Shown one piece after another: positions 16,028 through 23,279 of a stretch of DNA of 34,730 bases; positions within the stretch are counted from its first letter, which is position 1; each line of letters begins with the position of its first letter. The stretch is from NCBI GenBank assembly GCA_017473955.1, contig JAFUIK010000048.1:1-34730 (forward strand), read 5' to 3'. The DNA is from Ruminococcus sp. (lineage in GTDB: Bacteria > Bacillota > Clostridia > Oscillospirales > Acutalibacteraceae). A model generated the notes under the pieces. The model searched no databases. It saw nothing but the letters and a program-made list of their open reading frames with translations, and had not been told where the DNA came from. Both the position numbers and the translations under genes were made by a program.

Positions 16028-16543
16028 TTACCTTCCTTTGTACTCTTGTTTCAGGACTTCTGCCATCTCTTGAGGAGATTCTTTGCATCCGCCTGAGAGC
16101 CACAATTTAATAATAGCGTTGAGCCCGTTTCTGAAAAACTCAATGTGGTACTTAATATTTTTATTATCAAAGTCGGTGCTGGCTCTGTTAGCGTCATAAA
16201 TCTGTATCGCGTGCTTTTCGTCATACTGGAGCTTGAAGTAGGTTTTGTAGAAAAGCTGGTTTTCATAAATATGAGTGAACATTTTTAAAGCACCGTTTCT
16301 GTCCTTGTTATCGTAGTTTGAAAAAACGTGGGCAAAATCGCTCACAAGACTTTCTCTAACCTTATCCGCTAGGTCGTAAATATCCAAAAAATTTGCGTAA
16401 AAGGTGCTTCGGTTAAGCTCGGTTTTCTTGCATATATCTGAAACAGTGATGTCCTTTAACTCTCTTTCTTGCAAAAGCTCTACAAAGGCTTTTTCGATTT
16501 TGTTGACTGACTCTCTGCGTCTTTTGTTGTTTTTAGTATTCAT
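16028..16543 (-). CDS. TetR/AcrR-family regulator
   Basis: 171 aa. The N-terminal helix-turn-helix is ITVSDICKKTELNRSTFYANF (about residues 32-52), preceded by a basic stretch NKRRRESVNK. The C-terminal ~115 residues are helical, like the ligand or dimer domain of the DhaS-type subgroup. TetR proteins repress transcription until a small ligand binds. It is coupled to the FliB-like gene (2-base gap) and is divergent from a small membrane protein gene with 119 bases between start codons, so it probably controls that shared region. The ligand is not predictable. Confidence 0.85.
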   Translation of the reverse strand: MNTKNNKRRRESVNKIEKAFVELLQERELKDITVSDICKKTELNRSTFYANFLDIYDLADKVRESLVSDFAHVFSNYDNKDRNGALKMFTHIYENQLFYKTYFKLQYDEKHAIQIYDANRASTDFDNKNIKYHIEFFRNGLNAIIKLWLSGGCKESPQEMAEVLKQEYKGR

Positions 16544-16662
16544 AATCCACCATTATTCCAACACTTGTCTGTAAATTGATGATTGTTTTTATATTCTAAG
16601 GAATATTATAATTTAATTGCAATAAAAAGACAACTGTTGTTTTAATGAGAGGAGTTTTTATC

Positions 16663-17031
16663 ATGAAAAAGAGTAGTTTTGTTGCCTTAGTTTTAGGTAC
16701 TGTAAGCGGACTATTGTTTGCACTTGGTATGTGTATGGCTTTGCTTCCTGAGTGGAATGCATTTACACAGGGAGTTGTGTTTGGCTCTGTGGGTGCAGTT
16801 CTCGGTTTGGTAACTGTTTTTGTGTGGCGAAAAATGGAGAAAAAACCGTCCATTAAATTAAGCGGTAAAACTCTTGTCGCAATCATCGTTGGTGTTGTAG
16901 GTGCTCTTGTTTTGGGTGTCGGAATGTGCCTGTGTTTAGTTTGGGAGAGCTTTGTAATTGGTACACTTGTTGGAATTTGCGGTATAGTGATGCTCTTATC
17001 TCTAATTCCAATTTTAAAGGGTCTAAAATAA
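16663..17031 (+). CDS. Small membrane protein with internal duplication
   Basis: 122 aa with four predicted membrane helices (about residues 3-27, 33-55, 67-92 and 95-119). The two halves are related: LGMCMALLPEW...GVVFGSVGAVLGL in the first half pairs with VGMCLCLVWES...GTLVGICGIVMLL in the second, so it arose by duplication of a two-helix hairpin. A charged loop (KMEKKPSIK) joins the halves. I start at the ATG at 16663 with the strong RBS AGAGGAG; an ATG six codons earlier overlaps the RBS. It is divergent from the TetR gene and followed by a small helical protein gene. I do not recognise a named family. Transport of a small molecule is possible but unsupported. Confidence 0.72.
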   Translation: MKKSSFVALVLGTVSGLLFALGMCMALLPEWNAFTQGVVFGSVGAVLGLVTVFVWRKMEKKPSIKLSGKTLVAIIVGVVGALVLGVGMCLCLVWESFVIGTLVGICGIVMLLSLIPILKGLK

Positions 17032-17071
17032 CCATTGATGTGAAATTGCATTATTTGAAAGGTGAATTTTG

Positions 17072-17308
17072 ATGAACAACTTCGAAAAAGAAAACTATGA
17101 GACATTTGAAACAGCTGTTCAGGGAGCAGTTGAAAAAACAGGTGAGTTCTTAAAAGATGCGTTTAAGGATATGGCTGAAAACGCCAAGGCACAGCACGAG
17201 ATTGACAAAGCAAATTTCGAGGCGGTAAAAGCCCAGTCTAAAGCAAACTTTGAAGCAAACAAGTTTCCTAATTCCCTACAAAGAGCGAAGGAGGCTCATA
17301 AAAAGTAA
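17072..17308 (+). CDS. Small charged helical protein, function unknown
   Basis: 78 aa, almost entirely predicted amphipathic helix rich in Ala, Glu and Lys (TAVQGAVEKTGEFLKDAFKD; KANFEAVKAQSKANFEANKF). The repeated KANFEA/KANFEANK motif suggests an internal ~11-residue periodicity. There is no signal peptide. It starts 40 bases after the small membrane protein with the RBS GAAAGGTGA, and a terminator follows, so the two form a short operon. It may associate with membranes or with its neighbour; this is inference. Confidence 0.7.
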   Translation: MNNFEKENYETFETAVQGAVEKTGEFLKDAFKDMAENAKAQHEIDKANFEAVKAQSKANFEANKFPNSLQRAKEAHKK

Positions 17309-17318
17309 ATAGTAAAAC

Positions 17319-17359
17319 GGGCTGTCTTAAAGCAAAGTAGTAAGACAGCCTTTTGTTTT
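17319..17359 (+). terminator. Terminator after the small helical protein gene
   Basis: 9-bp stem GGCTGTCTT/AAGACAGCC (17319-17327, 17341-17349), followed by TTTTGTTTT. Confidence 0.82.
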
Positions 17360-17642
17360 GCAGTAAATTATAGTTTAATCAATTGTATCAATCGAACTTG
17401 TAGGGTACGGCATCCTTGACATCCCGTTAACACAAACATAAATGAATAATGTGGTGTTGTTAGGTGTAGATGATAATTGAATATTATTTCGTATATGATT
17501 GTAGTTCTATTGGTGCTACGCACGGTGGACGACCAATGGTCGCCCCTACAATTTGATGTTCATTTACGCTTTATTACTCAACTAAACCATAATTTAACAC
17601 AGAACACATAACACATAGGTAACTGTTGTGCAAAACTGTGGT
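17360..17642. other. Intergenic stretch with dispersed-repeat fragments
   Basis: No gene is visible between the terminator and the next promoter. It holds TGTAGGGTACGGCATCC (17400-17416), which resembles an insert found with the GTAGGGGCGA repeats, and the palindromic copy at 17527-17551. The rest is AT-rich and unremarkable. Confidence 0.6.
17527..17551. repeat. Palindromic dispersed element
   Basis: GGACGACCAATGGTCGCCCC followed by TACA. The core CGACCA-A-TGGTCG (17530-17542) is a perfect palindrome. The reverse complement matches the copy at 8687-8710. Confidence 0.6.
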
Positions 17643-17692
17643 TGTTGAAAGTTCAACAAGTGCTTGAAAAATTTGTCTTTTGGGTTTATAAT
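17643..17692 (+). promoter_or_regulatory. Promoter with upstream perfect dyad
   Basis: TTGAAA (17664-17669), 17-base spacer, TATAAT (17687-17692). Just upstream is a perfect inverted repeat TGTTGAA-AG-TTCAACA (17643-17658), a likely operator, perhaps for the downstream XRE protein itself. Confidence 0.7.
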
Positions 17693-17723
17693 ATATCTCA
17701 ATATTGTAAATGGAGACAATAGT

Positions 17724-18350
17724 ATGGAAAATGTTAAGAGCATTGTTGCCAAAAATATAACAGAGCTACGACTGCTGAATAATATGACCCAGCTTGAGCT
17801 TGCCTCAAAGCTCAACTATTCTGATAAAACAATTTCGAAATGGGAGCGTGGTGAGTCTTCGCCCGATATAACCGTTTTGGTTGAGATTGCAGATTTGTTC
17901 GGAGTAACGCTTGACTATATGGTCAGAGATGAAAACATAGAGGAGAAGGTTGTCGAGAACAAACGCACTGAAACAAAGTACAACCACCGTGCTATTACCT
18001 ACATAAGCGAGGGTGCAGTGTGGTTTGTGGCGGTTTTCGCGTTTATTATCACTTCGCTTATATCAAGCACCGCGTCATTTCAATGGTTGTATTTTATCTA
18101 CGCTTTTCCGATAGTTTTGATTATCCGTTTAGTTTTCAACAGCGTGTGGTTTAATCCGCGACACAACTATCTTATTATCTCTGCCTTGATGTGGTCAATA
18201 CTTGCAGCTATTCACATAACCTTTTGGTATTTCGGAATAAATGTAGCACTTATTTACCTGCTTGGTATTGCTGGTGAGATAATAATTATTCTGTGTTCAT
18301 TTATAAAAAAGCCGAAGAAAAAGTGTGAGCAGGAAAGTGAACACGTTTAA
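17724..18350 (+). CDS. XRE-family regulator with C-terminal membrane domain
   Basis: 208 aa. Residues ~5-65 are an XRE helix-turn-helix (MTQLELASKLNYSDKTISKW, then GESSPDITVLVEIADLFGVT). After a charged linker, residues ~95-195 contain about four hydrophobic helices, ending in a lysine-rich tail. DNA-binding protein and membrane anchor are thus fused, as in other Firmicute XRE-membrane proteins that respond to envelope state. I start at ATG 17724 with GGAGA upstream; the frame is open 20 codons more but runs through the promoter. It stands alone between a promoter and a terminator. Confidence 0.82.
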   Translation: MENVKSIVAKNITELRLLNNMTQLELASKLNYSDKTISKWERGESSPDITVLVEIADLFGVTLDYMVRDENIEEKVVENKRTETKYNHRAITYISEGAVWFVAVFAFIITSLISSTASFQWLYFIYAFPIVLIIRLVFNSVWFNPRHNYLIISALMWSILAAIHITFWYFGINVALIYLLGIAGEIIIILCSFIKKPKKKCEQESEHV

Positions 18351-18384
18351 GATTTAAGAGTAAACTGAATATTTTACATAACGC

Positions 18385-18424
18385 AACACCTCGTTTTCTT
18401 AGGAAAAACGGGGTGTTTTTTGCT
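18385..18424 (+). terminator. Terminator of the XRE-membrane gene
   Basis: Stem of about 12 bp with one mismatch (AACACCTCGTTTT/AAAAACGGGGTGTT), then TTTTTTGC. Confidence 0.82.
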
Positions 18425-18447
18425 TCTCTACGATTCGGAGAGTCAAC

Positions 18448-18464
18448 CGTAGAGTGGCTCTACG
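18448..18464. repeat. Perfect hairpin CGTAGAG-TGG-CTCTACG
   Basis: 7-bp perfect inverted repeat in the leader region before the glycosyltransferase operon. ATGCGGTTTTT follows, so it could act as a weak terminator or belong to a dispersed repeat (CTACGATTCGGAGAG nearby). Confidence 0.45.
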
Positions 18465-18561
18465 ATGCGGTTTTTGAAAAGTAGAAGCGTTTCTCCGACT
18501 TTTAGGTTTAGTTTTTTTAAACGTGTGTGTATAATAGCCCGTGGAAAAAGGAGGCAGAAAA

Positions 18562-19365
18562 ATGAACATCCTTTACTGCGGTGACTCTAACATAACAAAG
18601 GGCGTTTTGTTATCCGCACTGTCCGTTTGCAAGCACTGTGATGAAAAACTTGATATCTATGTTCTCACTGCAACAGTCGGCAAACACAAGGCAATTGAAA
18701 GCGGGTTTTCTCAAGCTCTTGAAAAAGCCGTAAGAGCTAAGAACAAAAACAGCACCGTTACACTTATTGATTTAAGCGATAAATTTAATTCGTATCTGCC
18801 TGTTGCCAATATGGGCACGCGGTTTACACCACTGTGTATGCTTAGGCTTTTTGCAGATGAGGTTGATGAGCTTCCAAACAAGCTGTTGTACCTTGATGCT
18901 GACGTTATGTGCAGAAAAGATATTTCAACTCTTTATAATACCGACATTGAAGATGTGGAAATTATGGGTGTGCCTGACAGATACGGCAAGTGGTTTTTCG
19001 GTAACATCTTAAAGCACGATTACTTAAACTCGGGTGTGCTTTTACTGAATATGAAAAGTATAAGAAAAAGTGGTCTTTTTTCAAAGTGCAGAGCGATGTG
19101 TCACGATAAAAAGATGTTTATGCCCGACCAATCAGCTCTTAATAAGCTCGCCAAAAAACGCAAGCTTCCACGCATATATAATGAGCAGGGCAAAATAAAA
19201 AGTGATACCGTATTAAAGCACTTCACAACATTTTTTAAATTTTTGCCGTTTTTTCACGCTGTTACAATCAAGCCGTGGGACGAAGATAGGCTACATAATG
19301 AACTCGGTGTTTTAGAGTTTGACGATATATTAAACAAAGCAAAAGGAGTATATGAAAATGAATAG
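18562..19365 (+). CDS. GT8-family glycosyltransferase (first of pair)
   Basis: 267 aa. LLYLDADVMC holds the DxD motif (D112, D114) that binds the metal and nucleotide sugar. NSGVLLLNMK and MPDQSALN are further GT8 marks, and the C-terminal KHFTTFFK replaces the usual HYxGxxKPW. GT8 enzymes of this type resemble the LgtC/GspA/glycogenin group and move glucose or galactose from UDP-sugar onto lipid or glycan acceptors at the membrane face. AAAGGAGG precedes the ATG at 18562. The end overlaps the start of a second GT8 gene. A -10 box TATAAT lies near 18529-18534 with a poor -35. Confidence 0.86.
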   Translation: MNILYCGDSNITKGVLLSALSVCKHCDEKLDIYVLTATVGKHKAIESGFSQALEKAVRAKNKNSTVTLIDLSDKFNSYLPVANMGTRFTPLCMLRLFADEVDELPNKLLYLDADVMCRKDISTLYNTDIEDVEIMGVPDRYGKWFFGNILKHDYLNSGVLLLNMKSIRKSGLFSKCRAMCHDKKMFMPDQSALNKLAKKRKLPRIYNEQGKIKSDTVLKHFTTFFKFLPFFHAVTIKPWDEDRLHNELGVLEFDDILNKAKGVYENE

Positions 19366-20311
19366 AGAAATCCCAATCTTTTTTACAATTGACAACGGTT
19401 ACGCTCCGTTTTTAGCGGTTGCACTTAACTCTGCCATCAAAAATTCAAGCAAACAAAGAAACTACAAGGCTATTGTTTTGCACGAAGGCTTAACTGATGA
19501 AAATAAAGAAAAATTAAGCAGCTTACAGACAGAGAATTTTAAAGTTGAGCTTACTGAAATGAAAGCAAATTTCGAAGCGTTAGATGACAGAATGAGCAAT
19601 AGACTGCGTTGCGATTATTTTACTCTTACAATTTACTTCAGACTTTTCATCCCTGCGATGTTCCCACAGTATGATAAGGGCATCTACATTGATTCCGACG
19701 TTGTTTGTACAACCGACTTAGCAAAGCTCTTCGATATCGAAATCGGCGACAATTTTATCGGTGCGTGCAACGACCTTTCAATTGCTGATATCCCACCGCT
19801 TGTTGCTTACACGGAGAATGCTGTTGGTGTTAAAAAACACGAGTACATTAACTCAGGCGTTTTGCTTATGAATTTAAAGAAAATGCGTGAGTGTGACTTC
19901 GAGGGTCATTTTTTAAACCTACTCAATGAATATCACTTTGACTCAATCGCTCCGGACCAAGACTACCTGAATGCAATTTGCAACGGCAAGATTTACTACC
20001 TTGACGAGTCTTGGGATGCTATGCCAAATGATAAAAAGCCTGAGCTTTCAAACACAAACATTATCCACTACAACCTTTTCTCAAAGCCTTGGTGCTATGA
20101 CGGTGTTCAGTACAGCGAGCAGTTCTGGAGCTATGCACAGGACAGCGGATATTTAGATGAAATTAAAACGTACAAAGAGTCATATTCCGATGAGCAGAAA
20201 AAAGCCGACAGCGAATGTCTTGAATTGCTTGTCAGACGAGGTATGGAAATTCCCAAAAACGATATTACATTTAAAAAGATGAACGAGAGTGGGGTCAAAA
20301 TCAGACTATGA
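19358..20311 (+). CDS. GT8-family glycosyltransferase (second of pair)
   Basis: 317 aa. IYIDSDVVC holds the DxD motif at D112 and D114, the same positions as in the upstream enzyme. INSGVLLMNLKKM, PDQDYLNA and HYNLFSKPW complete the GT8 set, so the full acceptor-side motif is present here. The C-terminal ~60 residues are a charged extension. Two ATGs are possible (19352 and 19358); I prefer 19358 because it lies 9 bases after AAAGGAG, whereas the first is only 3 bases away. Either way it overlaps the first GT8 gene. The stop codon overlaps the next start as ATGA. The divergence of the two enzymes suggests successive sugar additions to one acceptor. Confidence 0.87.
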   Translation: MNREIPIFFTIDNGYAPFLAVALNSAIKNSSKQRNYKAIVLHEGLTDENKEKLSSLQTENFKVELTEMKANFEALDDRMSNRLRCDYFTLTIYFRLFIPAMFPQYDKGIYIDSDVVCTTDLAKLFDIEIGDNFIGACNDLSIADIPPLVAYTENAVGVKKHEYINSGVLLMNLKKMRECDFEGHFLNLLNEYHFDSIAPDQDYLNAICNGKIYYLDESWDAMPNDKKPELSNTNIIHYNLFSKPWCYDGVQYSEQFWSYAQDSGYLDEIKTYKESYSDEQKKADSECLELLVRRGMEIPKNDITFKKMNESGVKIRL

Positions 20312-21171
20312 TTATAGGAGATAACCGAGAAGCTGTTATTGAAAATATTAAAACTTTTGCTCAAAGTGGAGCCTTTCACAACAAGGTCGAGCTAAATGAC
20401 CCTGTTTTAACCCCTGAGCAAAACCGTGAGATAACCCGTTCTTTTATTGAAAATCGCACAAGTATGCTGTATAAGCTAAAGTCAAAAATTGCGGTAGCTA
20501 TGGCAAAAACTGCGACTAAAATCATCAACAAAGATACTCAGATTATAGGCTTAGATAAAATCCCTAAAGATATCGGCGGTGCACTTATCACAAGCAATCA
20601 TTTCAGCCCGCTTGAAAATACGGTTATCCGCCATCTTACTAATAACTTGAAAAGAAAACATCTGGGCATCATCAGCCAGACAACTAATTTTGCGATGGGT
20701 GGTATTATTGGCTTTTTGATGAACTATGCCGACACTATCCCGATTTCAACAGAGCCAAGATATCTCGCACGCGACTTTTTGTCTGTTTTAAAAGAAAAGC
20801 TTGTCGATAAAAAGCAGATGATTTTGCTTTATCCTGAGCAGGAAATGTGGTTTAACTACCGCAAACCGCGTCCACCAAAAAACGGAGCGTACTTTTACTC
20901 GGCAAAGCTTAATGTGCCGATAATCTCCTGTTTTGTCGAAATGGTGGATATGGACGAGGATGACACAGAAGAATTCAAAAAGGTGAAATATGTACTCCAC
21001 ATTCTTGATGTTCTCTATCCTGATGCTAACAAAACTCCAAAGGAGAACACCGAGCTTTTATCCCAGATGGATTACAATCTTAAGAAAGAGTGCTATGAGA
21101 AGGTTTATGGGAAGGAGCTTACCTATGAATTTGAACCCTCAGACATAGCAGGCTGGAAAAAAGCACTATGA
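20308..21171 (+). CDS. PlsC-like acyltransferase (first of pair)
   Basis: 287 aa. TSNHFSPLENTV (about residues 96-107) is the catalytic His block of the lysophosphatidate/glycerolipid acyltransferase family, but with Glu instead of Asp (H98-x4-E103). The glycine-arginine block usually seen as EGTR is replaced by YPEQEMW near residue 170. The segment AMGGIIGFLMNYADTIPIS matches the substrate-binding region. Such enzymes move an acyl chain from acyl-ACP or CoA onto a glycerol or sugar lipid at the cytoplasmic membrane. The start overlaps the GT8 stop (ATGA), and its own stop overlaps the next start in the same way, so all four genes are coupled. Confidence 0.8.
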   Translation: MIIGDNREAVIENIKTFAQSGAFHNKVELNDPVLTPEQNREITRSFIENRTSMLYKLKSKIAVAMAKTATKIINKDTQIIGLDKIPKDIGGALITSNHFSPLENTVIRHLTNNLKRKHLGIISQTTNFAMGGIIGFLMNYADTIPISTEPRYLARDFLSVLKEKLVDKKQMILLYPEQEMWFNYRKPRPPKNGAYFYSAKLNVPIISCFVEMVDMDEDDTEEFKKVKYVLHILDVLYPDANKTPKENTELLSQMDYNLKKECYEKVYGKELTYEFEPSDIAGWKKAL

Positions 21172-21935
21172 AAGCAAAGGAAGAAAAGATAAGGTATTAC
21201 AGCGATTTTACCGATGATTTCGAAGTAACCGCTGACCAGAATTTTGAACTTAACAGTGATTATAAATGGGTTTGCACAGATTTTATTTCGAAATGTCTGT
21301 CAGTTCTCATTTACTCCTTGGCGATATTGTTCTCAAGTGTTTACTGTCCGATTTTTCTGCATATGAGAGTAAAGGGTAGAAAAAATCTAAAGGGTATTAA
21401 AGGCGGATTTTTTATCTACGGAAATCATACTCAACCGCTGGGGGATGTGTTTATTCCTGCTTTGACGGTGTTTCCAAGGCGGATTTATACTGTTGTCAGT
21501 CCTGCAAACTACGGTATTCCTGTTATAGGAAAAATTTTGCCGTATCTGGGAGCACTTCCGATAGTTGACTCTGTAAAGGGTTTTAAGGAGCTTTCAAAAG
21601 CGATGGAAACAAGGCTTAATAAAGCTCACCCGATTGTAATTTATCCCGAAGCCCACGTGTGGGAGTATTGCACCCAAATTCGCCCGTTTCCTAAAACCTC
21701 TTTTAAATTTCCGGTAAAGTTTGATGTGCCGACTTACTCGATGACAGTAACATATAAAAAGAGCAGGTTTTACAAAAAGCCTAAAATGACCGTTTACTTA
21801 GACGGTCCGTTTTATGGTGAGGGTAATACGGCAAAGGAAAAGGCAGAAAACCTTCATCAAAAGGTGTACAGCACAATGGTAAACCGCAGTAAGCAAAGTG
21901 ACTTTGAGTACATCAAGTATCGAAAGGTAAAGTAA
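21168..21935 (+). CDS. PlsC-like acyltransferase (second of pair)
   Basis: 255 aa. A membrane helix lies near residues 45-65. IYGNHTQPLGDV (about 83-94) is the His block, but the acidic residue is one place further than usual (H87-x5-D93). YPEAHVWEY and GIPVIGKILPYLGALPI are equivalents of the other family motifs. It is related to the preceding gene and probably acts on the same or a following intermediate. The ATGA overlap shows translational coupling. It is the last gene of the four-gene cluster; no clear terminator follows before the next promoter. Confidence 0.8.
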   Translation: MKAKEEKIRYYSDFTDDFEVTADQNFELNSDYKWVCTDFISKCLSVLIYSLAILFSSVYCPIFLHMRVKGRKNLKGIKGGFFIYGNHTQPLGDVFIPALTVFPRRIYTVVSPANYGIPVIGKILPYLGALPIVDSVKGFKELSKAMETRLNKAHPIVIYPEAHVWEYCTQIRPFPKTSFKFPVKFDVPTYSMTVTYKKSRFYKKPKMTVYLDGPFYGEGNTAKEKAENLHQKVYSTMVNRSKQSDFEYIKYRKVK

Positions 21936-21949
21936 ATTTTTTAAAAAGG

Positions 21950-21978
21950 GTGACAAAATAACGCTTATGTGATATCCT
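21950..21978 (+). promoter_or_regulatory. Possible promoter of the PH-domain gene
   Basis: GTGACA (21950-21955), 17-base spacer, TATCCT (21973-21978), ~25 bases before the start codon. Confidence 0.5.
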
Positions 21979-22002
21979 ATCCATAGAAACGGAGGAATCA
22001 AT

Positions 22003-22392
22003 ATGGCTAACAAAGATAACACCTCATATGTATGGAGAGAAAGAAAGAGAACCCTTTTTGGTTTACCACTGAGCTTTACGGTTTATAAGTTAACAGACGA
22101 GAAGCTTTACATCGAGTCGGGCTTTTTATCAAAAAGGGAAGAGGAGATTAGACTCTATCGAATTATGGACCTGACCCTTAATATGCCTTTATCACAGCGT
22201 ATTTTCGGCATCGGTACTATCCACTGTTGCACAGCGGATAAGTCAACCCCTGAGTTTGACATTATCGGCATCAAAAACAGCCGAGAAATCAAAAATATGC
22301 TTTCCGATATGATAGAAAAACAGCGTGAGGCAAAGCGAATTACAAGCAGAGAGTATATGGATGACGATGTAGATTACGGCGACCATTTCTGA
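22003..22392 (+). CDS. Bacterial PH-domain (bPH2/YdbS-like) protein
   Basis: 129 aa. The core VYKLTDEKLYIESGFLSKREEEIRLYRIMDL ... FGIGTIHC ... GIKNSREIKNML matches the bPH2 domain, a pleckstrin-like beta-barrel found in membrane-associated bacterial proteins. Unlike YdbS and YdbT it lacks flanking membrane helices. The tail is acidic (MDDDVDYGDHF). It has GGAGGA as RBS and a strong terminator afterwards, so it is probably a single-gene unit. Function is unknown. Confidence 0.75.
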   Translation: MANKDNTSYVWRERKRTLFGLPLSFTVYKLTDEKLYIESGFLSKREEEIRLYRIMDLTLNMPLSQRIFGIGTIHCCTADKSTPEFDIIGIKNSREIKNMLSDMIEKQREAKRITSREYMDDDVDYGDHF

Positions 22393-22416
22393 TATACAAA
22401 TCATTATTTATAAACA

Positions 22417-22461
22417 AACGCGGTTGTCACCGAGAAAGCGTGACAACCGCGTTGCTTTTTT
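22417..22461 (+). terminator. Terminator of the PH-domain gene
   Basis: 14-bp stem AACGCGGTTGTCAC/GTGACAACCGCGTT with a 9-nt loop, then GCTTTTTTG. Confidence 0.9.
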
Positions 22462-22487
22462 GTTAAACGCTACGACAAAGTGTGCTT

Positions 22488-22560
22488 TTGCACAAAAATT
22501 CAACAAAATACAACTGAGTGTTGTGCAATACTTGTAATTTCGCTTTCTCTGTGATAGACT
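22488..22560 (+). promoter_or_regulatory. Promoter with long-spaced inverted repeat upstream of the VirD4-like operon
   Basis: TTGTAA (22532-22537), 17-base spacer, TAGACT (22555-22560). Upstream, TTGCACAA and TTGTGCAA (the latter 22521-22528) form an 8-bp inverted repeat. The right arm sits in TGTTGTGCAA, which is also found before the XRE-membrane gene at 17624-17633. Confidence 0.55.
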
Positions 22561-22596
22561 TAAAAGCATAATATTTCCTTGTGTGGGGTAGGATTT

Positions 22597-23226
22597 ATGA
22601 AGTTTTTAAGTGGATTGATTTCCAATATTGCCCAAATTACTTTGATTGTGATTTTGTTTCCGTTAATTGCTTGGATGTTCGATTTCAGCAACCTTTTAAC
22701 CTTTTTAGGAAGCATTCCGATTTTTGATACATGGATCGATGTGCTTTACAGGGCTAATAATTTGGATTTAGATAATCTTGCGTATGTTTATTTAAGCTCT
22801 GTTTTCGAAACGTTAGTTGTTGGAATATGTACCCATGTTTTTATTAAAATTCACAAAATACTCGGTGCTTACGGCTTGCCTATTTTCGCTACCTTTTTAG
22901 GGGTTACGTTGGCTTGTGTTTTGTTCAGAGCACTGTCTTTTGCGGGAGCTTTTGAGCTGGTGCTTTATATAGTGATTTTAGCCGTCGGTATTTTTCTGAT
23001 GATTAAAGGTGTATTCAGGTCAGTAAAACTGTTTTCACTAAAGGATTTTTTCGAGTTAATTGTTGAATGTGTTTTCTCCGTTATGATTTGCGGTTATATT
23101 ACAGCACTCTCTTTGTTCTCAACCGGGTTAATTGGTGTGTCTGTATTGATGTTAATTACTTTGTTAACTATTGTAATGGCAATTGTTACTTGGTTGGTAA
23201 CAAAAAACGATTCTAAAAAAACTTAG
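22597..23226 (+). CDS. Polytopic membrane protein of the VirD4-like operon, unknown family
   Basis: 209 aa with about six hydrophobic stretches (roughly residues 10-30, 58-78, 86-108, 110-130, 145-168, 175-198) and a short basic tail NDSKKT. Between the first two is an external or cytoplasmic loop carrying DTWIDVLYRANNLDLDN. I recognise no family. The ATG at 22597 follows GGGGTAGGA; a GTG-type extension of six codons is less likely. It is the first gene after the promoter and is followed after 53 bases by the AAA+-like gene. Since the downstream VirD4-like ATPase lacks membrane helices of its own, this protein may be its membrane anchor or channel. That role is inferred from position only. 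Confidence 0.7.
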   Translation: MKFLSGLISNIAQITLIVILFPLIAWMFDFSNLLTFLGSIPIFDTWIDVLYRANNLDLDNLAYVYLSSVFETLVVGICTHVFIKIHKILGAYGLPIFATFLGVTLACVLFRALSFAGAFELVLYIVILAVGIFLMIKGVFRSVKLFSLKDFFELIVECVFSVMICGYITALSLFSTGLIGVSVLMLITLLTIVMAIVTWLVTKNDSKKT

Positions 23227-23279
23227 GTTGAGTTTTCATTTTTCAAAATATATACATAATCAAAAAGGAAGTGTGGTAT

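Noticed and set aside
16026-16103. 26-residue N-terminal extension of the FliB-like protein
   Set aside because: It lies inside the TetR coding sequence in another frame; the ATG at 16025 has an RBS and starts with family-like sequence.
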